NCBI GenBank assembly: GCA_016650445.1
Contig: JAENVS010000027.1
Location: 45,470 to 109,469, forward strand
Reading direction: 5' to 3'
Source of the DNA: Frankiaceae bacterium
GTDB taxonomy: Bacteria > Actinomycetota > Actinomycetes > Mycobacteriales > SCTD01
DNA length: 64,000 nucleotides
Shown here: piece by piece, positions 34,765 through 42,887 of the stretch
Layout of the letters: each line of letters starts with the position of its first letter
Numbering within the stretch: position 1 is the first letter of the stretch
Program-made: the position numbers and the translations under genes
Notes under the pieces: model-generated
Seen by the model: only the letters and a program-made list of their open reading frames with translations
The model's database searches: none
What the model was told of the DNA's origin: nothing

Positions 34765-35117
34765 CCCGGCTGGCACGGATCAGCCGGCTGACCTCGGTGG
34801 CCTGGTCGCCCTCGACCAGGAGGAGGTCGAAGCGCTGCCGGTCCCTTCCCGGCCGCGGTGCCACGGGCGGGCCTCCCCGCGCGACCTTGGTGCCGCCGTA
34901 CGGCGCCTGGATCGCCGTCTCCTCGTCCTGATCCCAGACCAGCGGCCAACCCAAGGCTGCACGCCAGAACACGCCCACGTCCCGGGTGCCGTCGCAGGCC
35001 AGCTCCCCGAGGAAGCCGCACCCGGCGAGGAACGCGTTTCCCGGCTCGATGACGCAGAACTCGTTCGCCCCTGGGTCGGCCAGGACCACGTGCTCCTCCT
35101 CGGGTCGAGCGCGGCCA
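34765..35117 (-). pseudogene. Remnant of a VOC-domain protein
   Basis: Reading on the minus strand, one frame gives LADPGANEFCVIEPG..FLAGCGFLGELACDGTRDVGVFWRAALGWPLVWDQDEE, a good middle of a glyoxalase-like VOC protein (end of the first half and start of the second). No start codon, and the second half ends with QATEVSRLIRA before running into the GH25 gene. Both ends are missing, so it is a gene fossil between GH25 and HIT. Confidence 0.65.
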
Positions 35118-35624
35118 TCACGGCACGACAGGCGAGTCGGGGGTACGGAGCGCGGCGGTGATCCGGCGCGCCAGCTCCTGTGCTTCACCTGGGCCGTACG
35201 TGAGCACGCCGTTGTACATGTCCAACGCCTGATACTGCTGCTGCGCCAGCGGCACTCCTGGCGGCAGCGCGGCCACGTGGAAGTGCACATGTCGGTTGGC
35301 CTGCATGCTGCCGAGGGAGAGCAGGTACAGCCTCTCAGTGGGAAGAGCGGCCTGCATGGCCAGGCCCACGCGCCTGACGACGGCAAGGAATCGGCCGTAC
35401 TCGTCGTCGGTGAGGTCGGTCAGGACGTGCTCGACGTGTCGGCGGGGTACGACGAGTGCCTGGCCGGGCAGCGTCGGGAAGCGATTGAGGAAGGCGACGA
35501 ACTCGCCGTCATCGAAGAGGGTGATGTGCGGATAGTCAGGGTCGCCGTTGAGAAAAGCGCATACGAAGCACTCGGCCTTGCTCAACTCGACGTACACCGT
35601 CATGTCGAATGCGTCGCGCTCCAC
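35118..35624 (-). CDS. HIT-family hydrolase
   Basis: 168 residues. CFVCAFLNGDPDYPHITLFDD, then PTLPGQALVVPRRHVEHV and histidine triad in NRHVHFHVAAL (HxHxH). Acts on nucleoside phosphoramidates or dinucleotides in the family. GTG 35624 is 6 nt after TACGCT (complement of 35631-35636); ATG 35603 is possible too. The fossil downstream follows with no gap. Confidence 0.9.
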   Translation of the reverse strand: MERDAFDMTVYVELSKAECFVCAFLNGDPDYPHITLFDDGEFVAFLNRFPTLPGQALVVPRRHVEHVLTDLTDDEYGRFLAVVRRVGLAMQAALPTERLYLLSLGSMQANRHVHFHVAALPPGVPLAQQQYQALDMYNGVLTYGPGEAQELARRITAALRTPDSPVVP

Positions 35625-35657
35625 GGCCGGAGCGTAATTCTGGCTCGTGTAGCAGCG

Positions 35658-36116
35658 TCAGCGGCCGCAGCGGTCAACACGTGCCCAGGGCCAGTCGGTC
35701 GCGACCCAGTGCGAAACGGCGTCGGCGAGTGGCACATCGAGGGCGGCTCTGTCGGCACGCACCCAGGACTGCACCGTGACGTCCCACTCGTCGGAGCGCG
35801 AGGGATACAGGTAGACGCAACCGATCACATCGCTGTCGCTTGGGTCGAGGACGGTGAAGGTGAAGCCGGCACCCCTCGTGAAGTCGCCGGCGTGGCGTCG
35901 GAGGTCGTTGAGGTTCTGCTCGAGCGTCATGCCGCTTGGTGGCGGCCAGTTGCCGTCGGGATAGCCGGGAGTGGAGCGGATGTGCTCGATGCTCGACGTC
36001 CAGGCGGCAAGATCCGGCTGGTTGTGCTGGGGACCCAGCGGCTCAAGCCGGAACTGCTCCGTGACGAGCGACGTGGGCGGCTCGAACTCGGAGGGCACGA
36101 ACCCATCCGATGACAT
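35658..36116 (-). CDS. GNAT-like N-acetyltransferase
   Basis: 152 residues. FRLEPLGPQHNQPDLAAWTSSI.HI at the N-terminus, then FTFTVLDPSDSDVIGCVYLYP (beta-4 of GNAT) and VQSWVRADRAALDVPLADAV. The R/Q-x-x-G-x-A pyrophosphate loop is not clear, so it is a divergent member. ATG 36116 is 7 nt after TACGGT (complement of 36124-36129). Divergent from the LexA-controlled endonuclease. Confidence 0.75.
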   Translation of the reverse strand: MSSDGFVPSEFEPPTSLVTEQFRLEPLGPQHNQPDLAAWTSSIEHIRSTPGYPDGNWPPPSGMTLEQNLNDLRRHAGDFTRGAGFTFTVLDPSDSDVIGCVYLYPSRSDEWDVTVQSWVRADRAALDVPLADAVSHWVATDWPWARVDRCGR

Positions 36117-36171
36117 GACCGGAACCGTAGTGGGCGGTCGTCCACAGGTCGCAAGGCCTTTTTCTACGGTC

Positions 36172-36200
36172 TTGACAGAGTATGTTCTTCGAACTAATGT
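36172..36200 (+). promoter_or_regulatory. Promoter of DUF222 endonuclease gene
   Basis: -35 TTGACA (36172-36177), 17-bp spacer, -10 TAATGT (36195-36200), and ATG 6 nt later at 36207. One of the best sigma-70-type promoters in the window. The -10 and start codon are covered by the LexA box, so binding should block it entirely. Confidence 0.8.
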
Positions 36201-36204
36201 TCGA
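36189..36204. promoter_or_regulatory. LexA (SOS) box
   Basis: TCGAAC-TAAT-GTTCGA: a perfect copy of the actinobacterial SOS box TCGAAC-N4-GTTCGA. It overlaps the -10 hexamer and ends 2 nt before ATG 36207. In Mycobacterium tuberculosis several 13E12-repeat genes are known LexA targets, so DNA damage should switch this gene on. Confidence 0.9.
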
Positions 36205-36206
36205 AC

Positions 36207-37805
36207 ATGACCGCAGCGCCCGTCGAGCGTACGACGGTGTTCGCTGCGCCTGAACCGCGTCGCGATCCGGTCGATCCGACCTTCGATCCGGCTGACCCCT
36301 TCGGTCCGTTCGACCGCGATGAGTTCCGCGTGGACCTTGCTGATCTCGCTGGGTCGGCGCGCGATGGATGGGTCAGGTGGGCCCGTGAGTGCCGGCTCAT
36401 CGCGCGACTGGCCGCGCAGGTCCCGCGCTCGCGGTTCGACACCCGCGGTGCCACGCCCTGGACCTCGTTCCTGCGTGAGATCGCGGTCGCGAAGCGGTGC
36501 AGCGACCAGGCTGCGGCCAACGAGATCCACATCGCCGTCGCGTTGCTGGCGGTGCACCCGCGGACTCTTGCGCTGCTCGAGGCCGGCGCGATCCCGCAGT
36601 ACAACGCGCGGACCCTCGTCGCCGAGTGCGCCGGCATGGACCGCGAGGCGATCGCGGCGGTCGAGGATGAGGTCGCGGAGCGCGCCTGCCGGCTGTCGCC
36701 GAGCCGCATCACTGATGCCGTGCGCAAGATCGAGCTGCGTTACGACGCCGACGCGGCAGCAGTCCGTGCCGCCAAGGCCACCCGTGCGCGGGGCGTGAAG
36801 GTGGAGGCGCAGCCCGAAGCGCAGGCCGACCTCATCCTGTCCGGGCCGGCGTTGCAGGTCGTGCAGGCCTACGAGCGGTTGACGGCCGATGCCAAGGCCG
36901 CACGCACCCCCGGTGACCCCCGTGGCCTCGACGCTCTTCGCTTCGACCTGGGCATCGCGAGCCTCGCCGGCGGAGTGGCCGACGACGTGGCCGACGACGT
37001 GGCCGACGACGTGGCCGACGACGTGGGTGCGAGCACCGGCGAGCTCGCGACCGTGTCGGTTCCTGGTGCGCCGGCCATGACTTCCGACCGACGCTGCAGC
37101 CGGCCGATCCGCGCGAACATCCAGGTGCCGGTCACGACGGCGCTCGGGCTCGACAACGACCCCGGCTGGCTCGACGGATACGGCTGGATCAGTGCACCGC
37201 AGTGCCGCGAGTGGCTCGCCGTGGCGGAGCTGCGTCAGGTCTGTGTGACCGCCACCGGCCAGGTGGTCGACGTAGCCGACCGTGTGGTGCGTCCCGAGCC
37301 GACCCCGACCGCGATCCGCGAGGCGCTCCTCGCGATGGTCGCCCAGCCCGGTGAGATCAGCCCCAAGACCTACGAGGAACAGCCCCACTACGTCCCGAGT
37401 GACGCGCTGGCTGAGTTCGTCGACATGCGCGACGTCTACTGTGACGGCCCGACCGGTCGCCGCGTGCCGGCGAAGCGCTGCGAGGCCGATCACGGCATCG
37501 CCTATCCCCAGGGCCCCACCGCCGCGTGGAACCTCGTCGACCGGGCCACGCGCACCCACGTCCTGAAGCACGACGGATGGACACCGCTGCGGATCCCCGG
37601 CCGCACGATCTGGTTCAGCCCCGCCGGTCAGGCCGTCGAGGTGGAGCACTGGATGAACCCCCCACCCGACTTCGATGCCGACGCCGAGCTTCCCGAACCC
37701 GATGAGCTGCACGAGATCGATGCCGAGCTCGTGCGCGTGCCGACGCGGGCGGACGACCGGCCCTGGAAGACGCCACCTCTTGACAACGATCCGCCGCCCT
37801 TCTGA
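36207..37805 (+). CDS. DUF222 / 13E12-repeat HNH endonuclease
   Basis: 532 residues, full length. N-terminal DUF222 (about 60-330) with LIARLAAQVPRSRF and ALLAVHPRTLALLEAGAIPQYNARTL; the C-terminus has the HNH nuclease: RRVPAKRCEADHGIAYPQGP, TAAWNL and RTHVLKHDGW, giving DH...N...H. The residues 260-272 hold DDVADDVADDVADD from a 12-bp repeat. Probably cuts DNA during the SOS response, consistent with the LexA box at its start. A decayed relative lies at 1198-2378. Confidence 0.93.
   Translation: MTAAPVERTTVFAAPEPRRDPVDPTFDPADPFGPFDRDEFRVDLADLAGSARDGWVRWARECRLIARLAAQVPRSRFDTRGATPWTSFLREIAVAKRCSDQAAANEIHIAVALLAVHPRTLALLEAGAIPQYNARTLVAECAGMDREAIAAVEDEVAERACRLSPSRITDAVRKIELRYDADAAAVRAAKATRARGVKVEAQPEAQADLILSGPALQVVQAYERLTADAKAARTPGDPRGLDALRFDLGIASLAGGVADDVADDVADDVADDVGASTGELATVSVPGAPAMTSDRRCSRPIRANIQVPVTTALGLDNDPGWLDGYGWISAPQCREWLAVAELRQVCVTATGQVVDVADRVVRPEPTPTAIREALLAMVAQPGEISPKTYEEQPHYVPSDALAEFVDMRDVYCDGPTGRRVPAKRCEADHGIAYPQGPTAAWNLVDRATRTHVLKHDGWTPLRIPGRTIWFSPAGQAVEVEHWMNPPPDFDADAELPEPDELHEIDAELVRVPTRADDRPWKTPPLDNDPPPF
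36976..37023 (+). repeat. 12-bp tandem repeat inside the DUF222 gene
   Basis: GTGGCCGACGAC four times in a row, in frame (VADD). Such tracts vary in copy number by slippage; changes of whole units would only alter a linker between the DUF222 and HNH parts. Confidence 0.9.
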
Positions 37806-37843
37806 CGTTGGTTCGCTGCTGCACGCCCGGGTACGGGCCAGCC

Positions 37844-39358
37844 ATGGGCACCCTGGACGAGACCAACCCGTCGCTATGGGTGGAGACCACCCGCGACGAG
37901 CAGCCGCAGACGACCGACCTGGTCGCGCTCGGGGTTGTCGACGTGGTCGTCGTCGGCGCCGGCATCACCGGGCTGTCGACGGCGCTGGTGCTGGCAGAGC
38001 GTGGGGCACGGGTCGCGGTGCTGGAGGCGGGACGCATCTGCAGCGGCGTGACGGCGTACACGACCGCGAAGGTGACCAGCCTGCACGGCCTGATGTACGA
38101 CGGGCTCCGCAAGCACCGCGGGGACGGAGTTGCCAAGGCGTACGCCGACGCCAACCAGGCGGCCGTCGAGCAGGTGGCGACCTGGGTGGACCGATACGAC
38201 ATCGACTGCGACTTCAGCCGGCGGCCGGCGTATACCTACACGACTGAGTCCGAGCGGGTCGGTGACGTTCAGGCCGAGGTGGCGGCTGCGCAGAGCCTCG
38301 GTCTGCCGGTCACTTTCACGACGAACACCGAGCTTCCGTACGCCGTGGCCGGCGCGATCCGGATGGACGGCCAGGCGCAGTTCCACCCTCGGCGCTACTG
38401 CCTCGGTCTGGCGGCCGCGTTCACCGGACTCGGCGGCCAGATCGTCGAGCATGCGCGCGTGACGGGAGTCAGTGCCGGCTCGCCATGTGAGGTCCAGCTG
38501 GACGACAGCACGGTCACGGCAGACAACGTCGTCCTCGCCACGCACCTGCCGATCCTCGACCGCGGGCTGTTCTTCGCGAAGACGCACCCGACCCGGTCCT
38601 ACGCCACCGCTGTCCGCCTGAAGGGCGACGTCCCGCGAGGCATGTACCTCAGCGCCGACTCCCCGACCCGCTCGGTCCGCTCCGCCGAGGGCGACACGCT
38701 CGTCATCCTCGGGGGCGAGGGCCACAAGGTCGGCCAGGACCCCGACACCCGCGAGCGGTACGCCGCACTGGAGCAGTGGGGTGCACGGGAGTGGAACGTC
38801 GAGGAGGTCGTCCACCGCTGGTCGGCGCAGGACTACATGTCCGGCGACGGCATCCCGTACGTCGGTCGCCAGCTCCCGGGCTCGCAGGTGTTCGTGGCGA
38901 CCGGCTTCGGCAAGTGGGGGATGACCAACGGCACCGCCGCGGGCGGCATCATCGCCGACCTGATCGGCGGAACGGCGACGAACGCGTGGGCCGACGCGTT
39001 CCACGCGGCTCGCGTCATCGGACCGCTGACGTCGATGGACACCTACAGGGAGAGCATCGACGCGGTCGGGGGCCACCTCATCGGTGATCGGCTCAAGACG
39101 CTCAACCCGCCGGACGCGGACACGCTCGCGGCCGGCGAGGGCGGCATCGTCAAGCTCGATGGTGACAAGGTCGCGGCCTACCGGCACCACGACGGCAGCA
39201 TCACCGCGGTGTCACCGGTGTGCCGGCATGTCGGCTGCCTGGTCGCCTTCAACACGGCCGAGAAGACATGGGACTGCCCGTGCCACGGCTCGCGCTACAC
39301 CCTGGACGGCAAGGTCATCCAGGGCCCATCGGTCCATGACCTCGAGCAGAAGCGGTAG
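37844..39358 (+). CDS. FAD-dependent oxidoreductase with C-terminal Rieske domain
   Basis: 504 residues. DAO-type FAD fold: VVDVVVVGAGITGLSTALVL at 37-56, then the family signature GRICSGVTAYTTAKVTSLHGL. The C-terminus (about 425-500) is a Rieske 2Fe-2S domain: CRHVGC...CPCHGSRYTLDG with Cys-x-His and Cys-x-x-His. This fused form is often annotated as GMC/DAO-Rieske oxidoreductase and is thought to act with other reductases; substrate unknown. ATG 37844 is taken in preference to a GTG/ATG 36 nt upstream because the family starts about here. Confidence 0.92.
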   Translation: MGTLDETNPSLWVETTRDEQPQTTDLVALGVVDVVVVGAGITGLSTALVLAERGARVAVLEAGRICSGVTAYTTAKVTSLHGLMYDGLRKHRGDGVAKAYADANQAAVEQVATWVDRYDIDCDFSRRPAYTYTTESERVGDVQAEVAAAQSLGLPVTFTTNTELPYAVAGAIRMDGQAQFHPRRYCLGLAAAFTGLGGQIVEHARVTGVSAGSPCEVQLDDSTVTADNVVLATHLPILDRGLFFAKTHPTRSYATAVRLKGDVPRGMYLSADSPTRSVRSAEGDTLVILGGEGHKVGQDPDTRERYAALEQWGAREWNVEEVVHRWSAQDYMSGDGIPYVGRQLPGSQVFVATGFGKWGMTNGTAAGGIIADLIGGTATNAWADAFHAARVIGPLTSMDTYRESIDAVGGHLIGDRLKTLNPPDADTLAAGEGGIVKLDGDKVAAYRHHDGSITAVSPVCRHVGCLVAFNTAEKTWDCPCHGSRYTLDGKVIQGPSVHDLEQKR

Positions 39359-40360
39359 TCACCACCCACGCAGGTCGACGTCGTACACGTCCATGACCTC
39401 CTCACCGTCCACGACGTAGATCCGCTCGTGCAGCGCGACCGTCGGGTCGACGTGTGCGGGGTGCGCCCGCACGAGGTCACCGACGGCGAAGTCGTGGCCT
39501 TCCTCCGCGGAGAAGGTCGTGTGCTCGTCGGAGCAGAACCACACGACACCGCCGGGGATGTGCGGGTTGCCGTGGTCCATGCCCAGCGACTTGAGGCCGA
39601 GGTCTGCGACGCGCCAGCCACCCTTGTTGACCGAGATGACCCGGGCCAGCACGGTCAGCGCCTGCTGGAACGGCAGGCCCTGCGGGCCGTACGTCGTGTC
39701 CATCAGCAGGTATGACCCCGCCTGGATCTCGTTGGCCCAGGTGTTGATCGCGTAGTTGCCGGTGCCGCCCGCGGACACGAGGTCGCCGCCGACGTCGGCG
39801 GACGCCTTGAGCAGGCGCGTCATGCACTCCTCGGTCTGCCGCGACTTCTCGGCGGGCTCGTCGACGAGCATGACGTGGCCCTCGTAGCCCATCACGCCGC
39901 GCACCTCGAGGCCCTTGGTCCGCGCGTAGTCGGCCAGTCGGCCGGCGTCGTCGGGCTCGCACCCGCACCGCGGCAGGCCGATGTTGACGTCGATGACCAC
40001 CTCGCGCACGCCGCCCGCGGCCGCGGCGTCGACGGTGATGTCGCTGTCGACCGCGAGGGTGACCCGCGCACCGGACTCGACGACGACGCCGAGCCGCCTG
40101 GCGTCCAGCACCTCGTTGGCGAGCATGAGGTCCGCACCGAGGCCGGCGGCTGCCAAGCCCTCGACCTCGCGGATCGTCGCGCAGGTGAACCCGTGGTGCC
40201 CGATGGCGTACTGCAAGCGAGCCAGCGACGTCGTCTTGTGTGCCTTCACGTGCGGCCGCAGCCGCGGACCCGGCAGCGCCGCGGCCATCGTCTGCAGGTT
40301 GTGCTGCAGTGCCGCCCGCTCGACCAGCAGCGCCGGTGTCTGGAGCTGCTCGGTGCGCAC
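39359..40360 (-). CDS. D-threonine aldolase/alanine racemase-N-like PLP enzyme (DSD1 family)
   Basis: 333 residues, fold-type III PLP enzyme. RPHVKAHKTT carries the PLP lysine at about 43; LPRCGCEPDDA, GVMGYEGHVMLVD, SAGGTGNY and LGLKSLGMDHGNPHIPG (metal-site His/Asp) are typical of D-threonine aldolase and D-3-hydroxyaspartate aldolase. Cleaves beta-hydroxy-D-amino acids to glycine or analogues. GTG 40360 lies 5 nt after TACGGT (complement). Confidence 0.9.
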   Translation of the reverse strand: MRTEQLQTPALLVERAALQHNLQTMAAALPGPRLRPHVKAHKTTSLARLQYAIGHHGFTCATIREVEGLAAAGLGADLMLANEVLDARRLGVVVESGARVTLAVDSDITVDAAAAGGVREVVIDVNIGLPRCGCEPDDAGRLADYARTKGLEVRGVMGYEGHVMLVDEPAEKSRQTEECMTRLLKASADVGGDLVSAGGTGNYAINTWANEIQAGSYLLMDTTYGPQGLPFQQALTVLARVISVNKGGWRVADLGLKSLGMDHGNPHIPGGVVWFCSDEHTTFSAEEGHDFAVGDLVRAHPAHVDPTVALHERIYVVDGEEVMDVYDVDLRGW

Positions 40361-40472
40361 GGCGCACCGTATCCCGTGCGGGAAACCGGGACGAAACAGA
40401 CATGTCGCCACGGAAATGGTGGGGCCTGCACCCGACCGCGCCGGGCCGAGCGGTAGTCCAGATTGTCCGTTG

Positions 40473-40545
40473 TGTCGCACACACGACAGTCCGTCTGTCC
40501 CGCAGGCGACAGCGCGCACGCGTGCTGTCGCGCAGTCTCGCTGCA
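40473..40545 (+). promoter_or_regulatory. Regulatory region P1: two TGTCG-N6-CGACA dyads and a TCTCGCTGCA element
   Basis: Dyad I TGTCG-CACACA-CGACA (40473-40488); dyad II CTGTCC-CGCAGG-CGACAG (40495-40512), centres 23 bp apart. TCTCGCTGCA at 40536-40545 lies 37 bp from the centre of dyad II. The same three-part layout precedes the gene at 57031, at the same distances. SD AAGGAG precedes ATG 40576. The dyads have the 5-6-5 geometry of Crp/Fnr sites. Confidence 0.75.
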
Positions 40546-40575
40546 TCGGACATCCCAACCCGTAAGGAGCAGGAC

Positions 40576-41199
40576 ATGAGCGGCAACGACTACATCGACG
40601 GACCGGTAGACGACCAGGTGATCGGCGAGTTCGACGACGTCGAGGGGCACGGTCTCAAGGAGATCGCCGTCGGGCTCGGTGTCGCGGCAGCCGTCGTGGG
40701 CAGCGCCGGCGCCTCCATCGCCGCGCACTCGTCGGCGTCGGACAGCGCCTCGGTGCGGGCGCCCTCGGTGACGGTGGGCATCGACGACCCGGTCGGCGGG
40801 GTCGACCGCACGACGGACTGGGCCCTCGCCACGACCCGCGCGGCCCGGGACACGGCGCTCAACACCGCGATCCGCACCGTCGATGACACGACGCAGCTGG
40901 CGAGCGACACCATCCGCGGGGTCGACCAGACCGTGCAGGACACCACGCAGTACGCGGTGAACACGGCCAATGAGGTCGTCAACGCTGCCCTGACGGATGT
41001 GAACAACACCGTCGACACGGCGACCACGGTCGCCAGGGACACGGTGAGCACGGCGGGAACGACCGTGCGCGACACGGTCCACACGGTTCGGCAGACGGTC
41101 AACGACCTTGACGTGTCGGTGGGGGCGGGTGTCTCCGACGGAGGCGTGGACGTCTCGGCTGGCGCCGCGGGCCACGACGTGGACGGCCACGTCGGTTAG
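40576..41199 (+). CDS. Secreted/surface protein with amphipathic 11-residue repeats
   Basis: 207 residues. An acidic N-terminus (YIDGPVDDQVIGEFDDVEGHG) is followed by a hydrophobic run VGLGVAAAVVGSAGASIAAH. Residues 70-175 consist of Thr/Asp-rich helical repeats such as TTDWALATTRAARD, VDDTTQLASDTIRGVDQTV, and NNTVDTATTVARDTVSTAG, recalling LEA or apolipoprotein-like amphipathic helices. The C-terminus is Gly/Asp-rich and ends DGHVG. No known family. The protein at 56459-57031 has similar segments, the same ending AHVG, and the same promoter layout. Confidence 0.75.
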   Translation: MSGNDYIDGPVDDQVIGEFDDVEGHGLKEIAVGLGVAAAVVGSAGASIAAHSSASDSASVRAPSVTVGIDDPVGGVDRTTDWALATTRAARDTALNTAIRTVDDTTQLASDTIRGVDQTVQDTTQYAVNTANEVVNAALTDVNNTVDTATTVARDTVSTAGTTVRDTVHTVRQTVNDLDVSVGAGVSDGGVDVSAGAAGHDVDGHVG

Positions 41200-41214
41200 G
41201 CCTGGGGGGAAGCA

Positions 41215-41252
41215 CGCGGCGGGCGGTCCTTCTGGGGGGATCGCCCGTCGCG
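41215..41252. terminator. Strong hairpin between convergent genes
   Basis: CGCGGCGGGCGGTCC pairs with GGATCGCCCGTCGCG over a 8-nt loop: 15 pairs with two G-T pairs. TTTCTC follows on the plus strand. Located between the stops of the repeat protein (41199) and the subtilase (41257), so it may serve both directions. Confidence 0.75.
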
Positions 41253-41256
41253 TTTC

Positions 41257-42060
41257 TCAGCCGCGTTGCGCGTTGCGCGAAACGTGCCGCAGCACGGTCT
41301 TCACCTCGTACGGCGTCAGCGTCGGGTGCTTGGAGAGCAGGCGCGCAACCAGTCCGGCCACGTGCGGCGCCGCGTAGGAGTTGCCGGTCGTCACGATCGA
41401 CCCGCCGTTGAGCCATGGCACGGTGACGCCGATGCCCGGCGCGCCGAACTCCACGGGCGGGGTCGGGTTGCAATCGAGGTCGTAGGGGCCGGCTCCGTCG
41501 TTCGCGGCGACGGACACGACGGACGCGAACTGGGACGGGTAGCTCGGCGCCGGAGCGTTGTTGACCGCGCAGACCAGGACCACACCGCGGAACGCCGCCT
41601 CATCCGCGATCTCGTAGAACAACGTGCGGTACTCCGGCCGGCTCGTCGACAGGCTGAGGTTCACGACACGGGCGATGGTCATCGCGTGGCGCAGGCCGTG
41701 CGCGAACACGGGCCCCTTGCCGGACAGTCGCTCGCCGAGGACGCGCACGCTGTGCAACCGGCACTGCGGGGCTACGGCGCGGATGATGCCCGCGCACGCC
41801 GTGCCGTGCCCGAACAGGTCCGTGTGCGGACCATCAGCGGCGATGACCTGCTCGGCAAGCGGATCCCAGGTGAGTGCAACGGCGCTGCTGACCGGGCCGA
41901 CGGCGGGGTGCGTCGGATCGATGCCGCTGTCGACGACAGCCACGTCGACGCCCTGCCCGTCTGCGCCGTCGAACGCCCAGTCACGGGTGATCTGCAAGGC
42001 CGCTACCGGGACACCGGTGAGGCGGTCGGGGAGAAAGTCCTCCGACCACGCCGGCCTCAG
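41257..42060 (-). CDS. Cytosolic subtilisin-like serine protease (S8)
   Basis: 267 residues with CTG start, or 246 from TTG 41997. Catalytic triad all present: Asp in VDVAVVDSGIDPTHP, His in LFGHGTACAGI, Ser in TTGNSYAAPHVAGLV; oxyanion Asn in VCAVNNAP. No signal peptide, prodomain or membrane anchor, so it should act in the cytosol. The CTG at 42060 overlaps the GAF stop as CTGA and keeps a natural N-terminus (PAWSEDFLPDRLTGVPV); TTG 41997 would lack an SD. Coupled to the GAF gene. Confidence 0.85.
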   Translation of the reverse strand: MRPAWSEDFLPDRLTGVPVAALQITRDWAFDGADGQGVDVAVVDSGIDPTHPAVGPVSSAVALTWDPLAEQVIAADGPHTDLFGHGTACAGIIRAVAPQCRLHSVRVLGERLSGKGPVFAHGLRHAMTIARVVNLSLSTSRPEYRTLFYEIADEAAFRGVVLVCAVNNAPAPSYPSQFASVVSVAANDGAGPYDLDCNPTPPVEFGAPGIGVTVPWLNGGSIVTTGNSYAAPHVAGLVARLLSKHPTLTPYEVKTVLRHVSRNAQRG

Positions 42061-42812
42061 GCCCCCGGACGTGCTGCCACCCGTTCGGTGTGCGCGACGA
42101 CCTCGCGGACGAGCCGCACTGCCAGTCGCCGATCGGCGGCGCTGTGACGGCTGAGCAGGGCGAACACTTCGGCCAGCTCGGCGAGATCCCGGTCGACCGG
42201 AGGTACGGCGACGGCGAGTGAGGAGGCGATGTCGGCCAGCTCCGCGTCGGCGGCCGCGGCGGTGGCCACTGCTGTCAGCAGCACGGATCCCATCCGGGTG
42301 AACGCGCGCGATCCCTCGAGGGCGATCGCTGCCTGGTCGGCGAACACCTGCAGCAGAGCCATGTCCTGCACGGCCCCCGGGCGGGCGGTGTCTCGGTCGA
42401 GCAGAGTGAGCACGCCGAGCATCGTGGTCGCCGAGGCGACGGGGACGGCCAGGATCTCGCGCGGTACGTAGCCGGTCGACTCGGCGACGTCGCGGGCGAA
42501 GCGCGGGTCGTCGGCGGGGGAGTCGATGGACACCGGTTGGCCCGACTGCACGACCCAGCCGGCCACGCCTTGCGAAGCAGGGATGCGCATCCCCGTCACA
42601 TCCTGGGCACCTGCGCCGGCGGCCGTGGTGTAGACGAGCTCACTCTCGTCGTCGGTCAGCAGGGCCAGCGAGCAGGCGGCAGCGCCGAAGAGCCTTCTCG
42701 CCGTGTCTGCGAGAGCAGCCAGTAGCCGGCTGGTGTCGGGCGGCGCGACCGCCGGGCCGATCGCTTGGGCAACCCGGCCGAGCTCTGCGAGCAGTGCGTC
42801 GGGCGACGTCAC
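42057..42812 (-). CDS. GAF-domain sensor protein
   Basis: 251 residues. GAF domain about 28-170: LFGAAACSLALLTDDESELVY, IPASQGVAGWVVQSGQPVSI, ILAVPVAS and LQVFADQAAIALE. The rest is a helical tail of about 80 residues. No output domain known. SD GGGAGG before GTG 42812. Its stop overlaps the start of the subtilase (CTGA), so sensor and protease are made together. Confidence 0.88.
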   Translation of the reverse strand: MTSPDALLAELGRVAQAIGPAVAPPDTSRLLAALADTARRLFGAAACSLALLTDDESELVYTTAAGAGAQDVTGMRIPASQGVAGWVVQSGQPVSIDSPADDPRFARDVAESTGYVPREILAVPVASATTMLGVLTLLDRDTARPGAVQDMALLQVFADQAAIALEGSRAFTRMGSVLLTAVATAAAADAELADIASSLAVAVPPVDRDLAELAEVFALLSRHSAADRRLAVRLVREVVAHTERVAARPGA

Positions 42813-42887
42813 CCTGGCCTCCCTCGGACGTCTGGCGAGCGTGCGATCGGGAGTGAAGCACGAATGACGCCGGTCGCGGCGTCGTCC

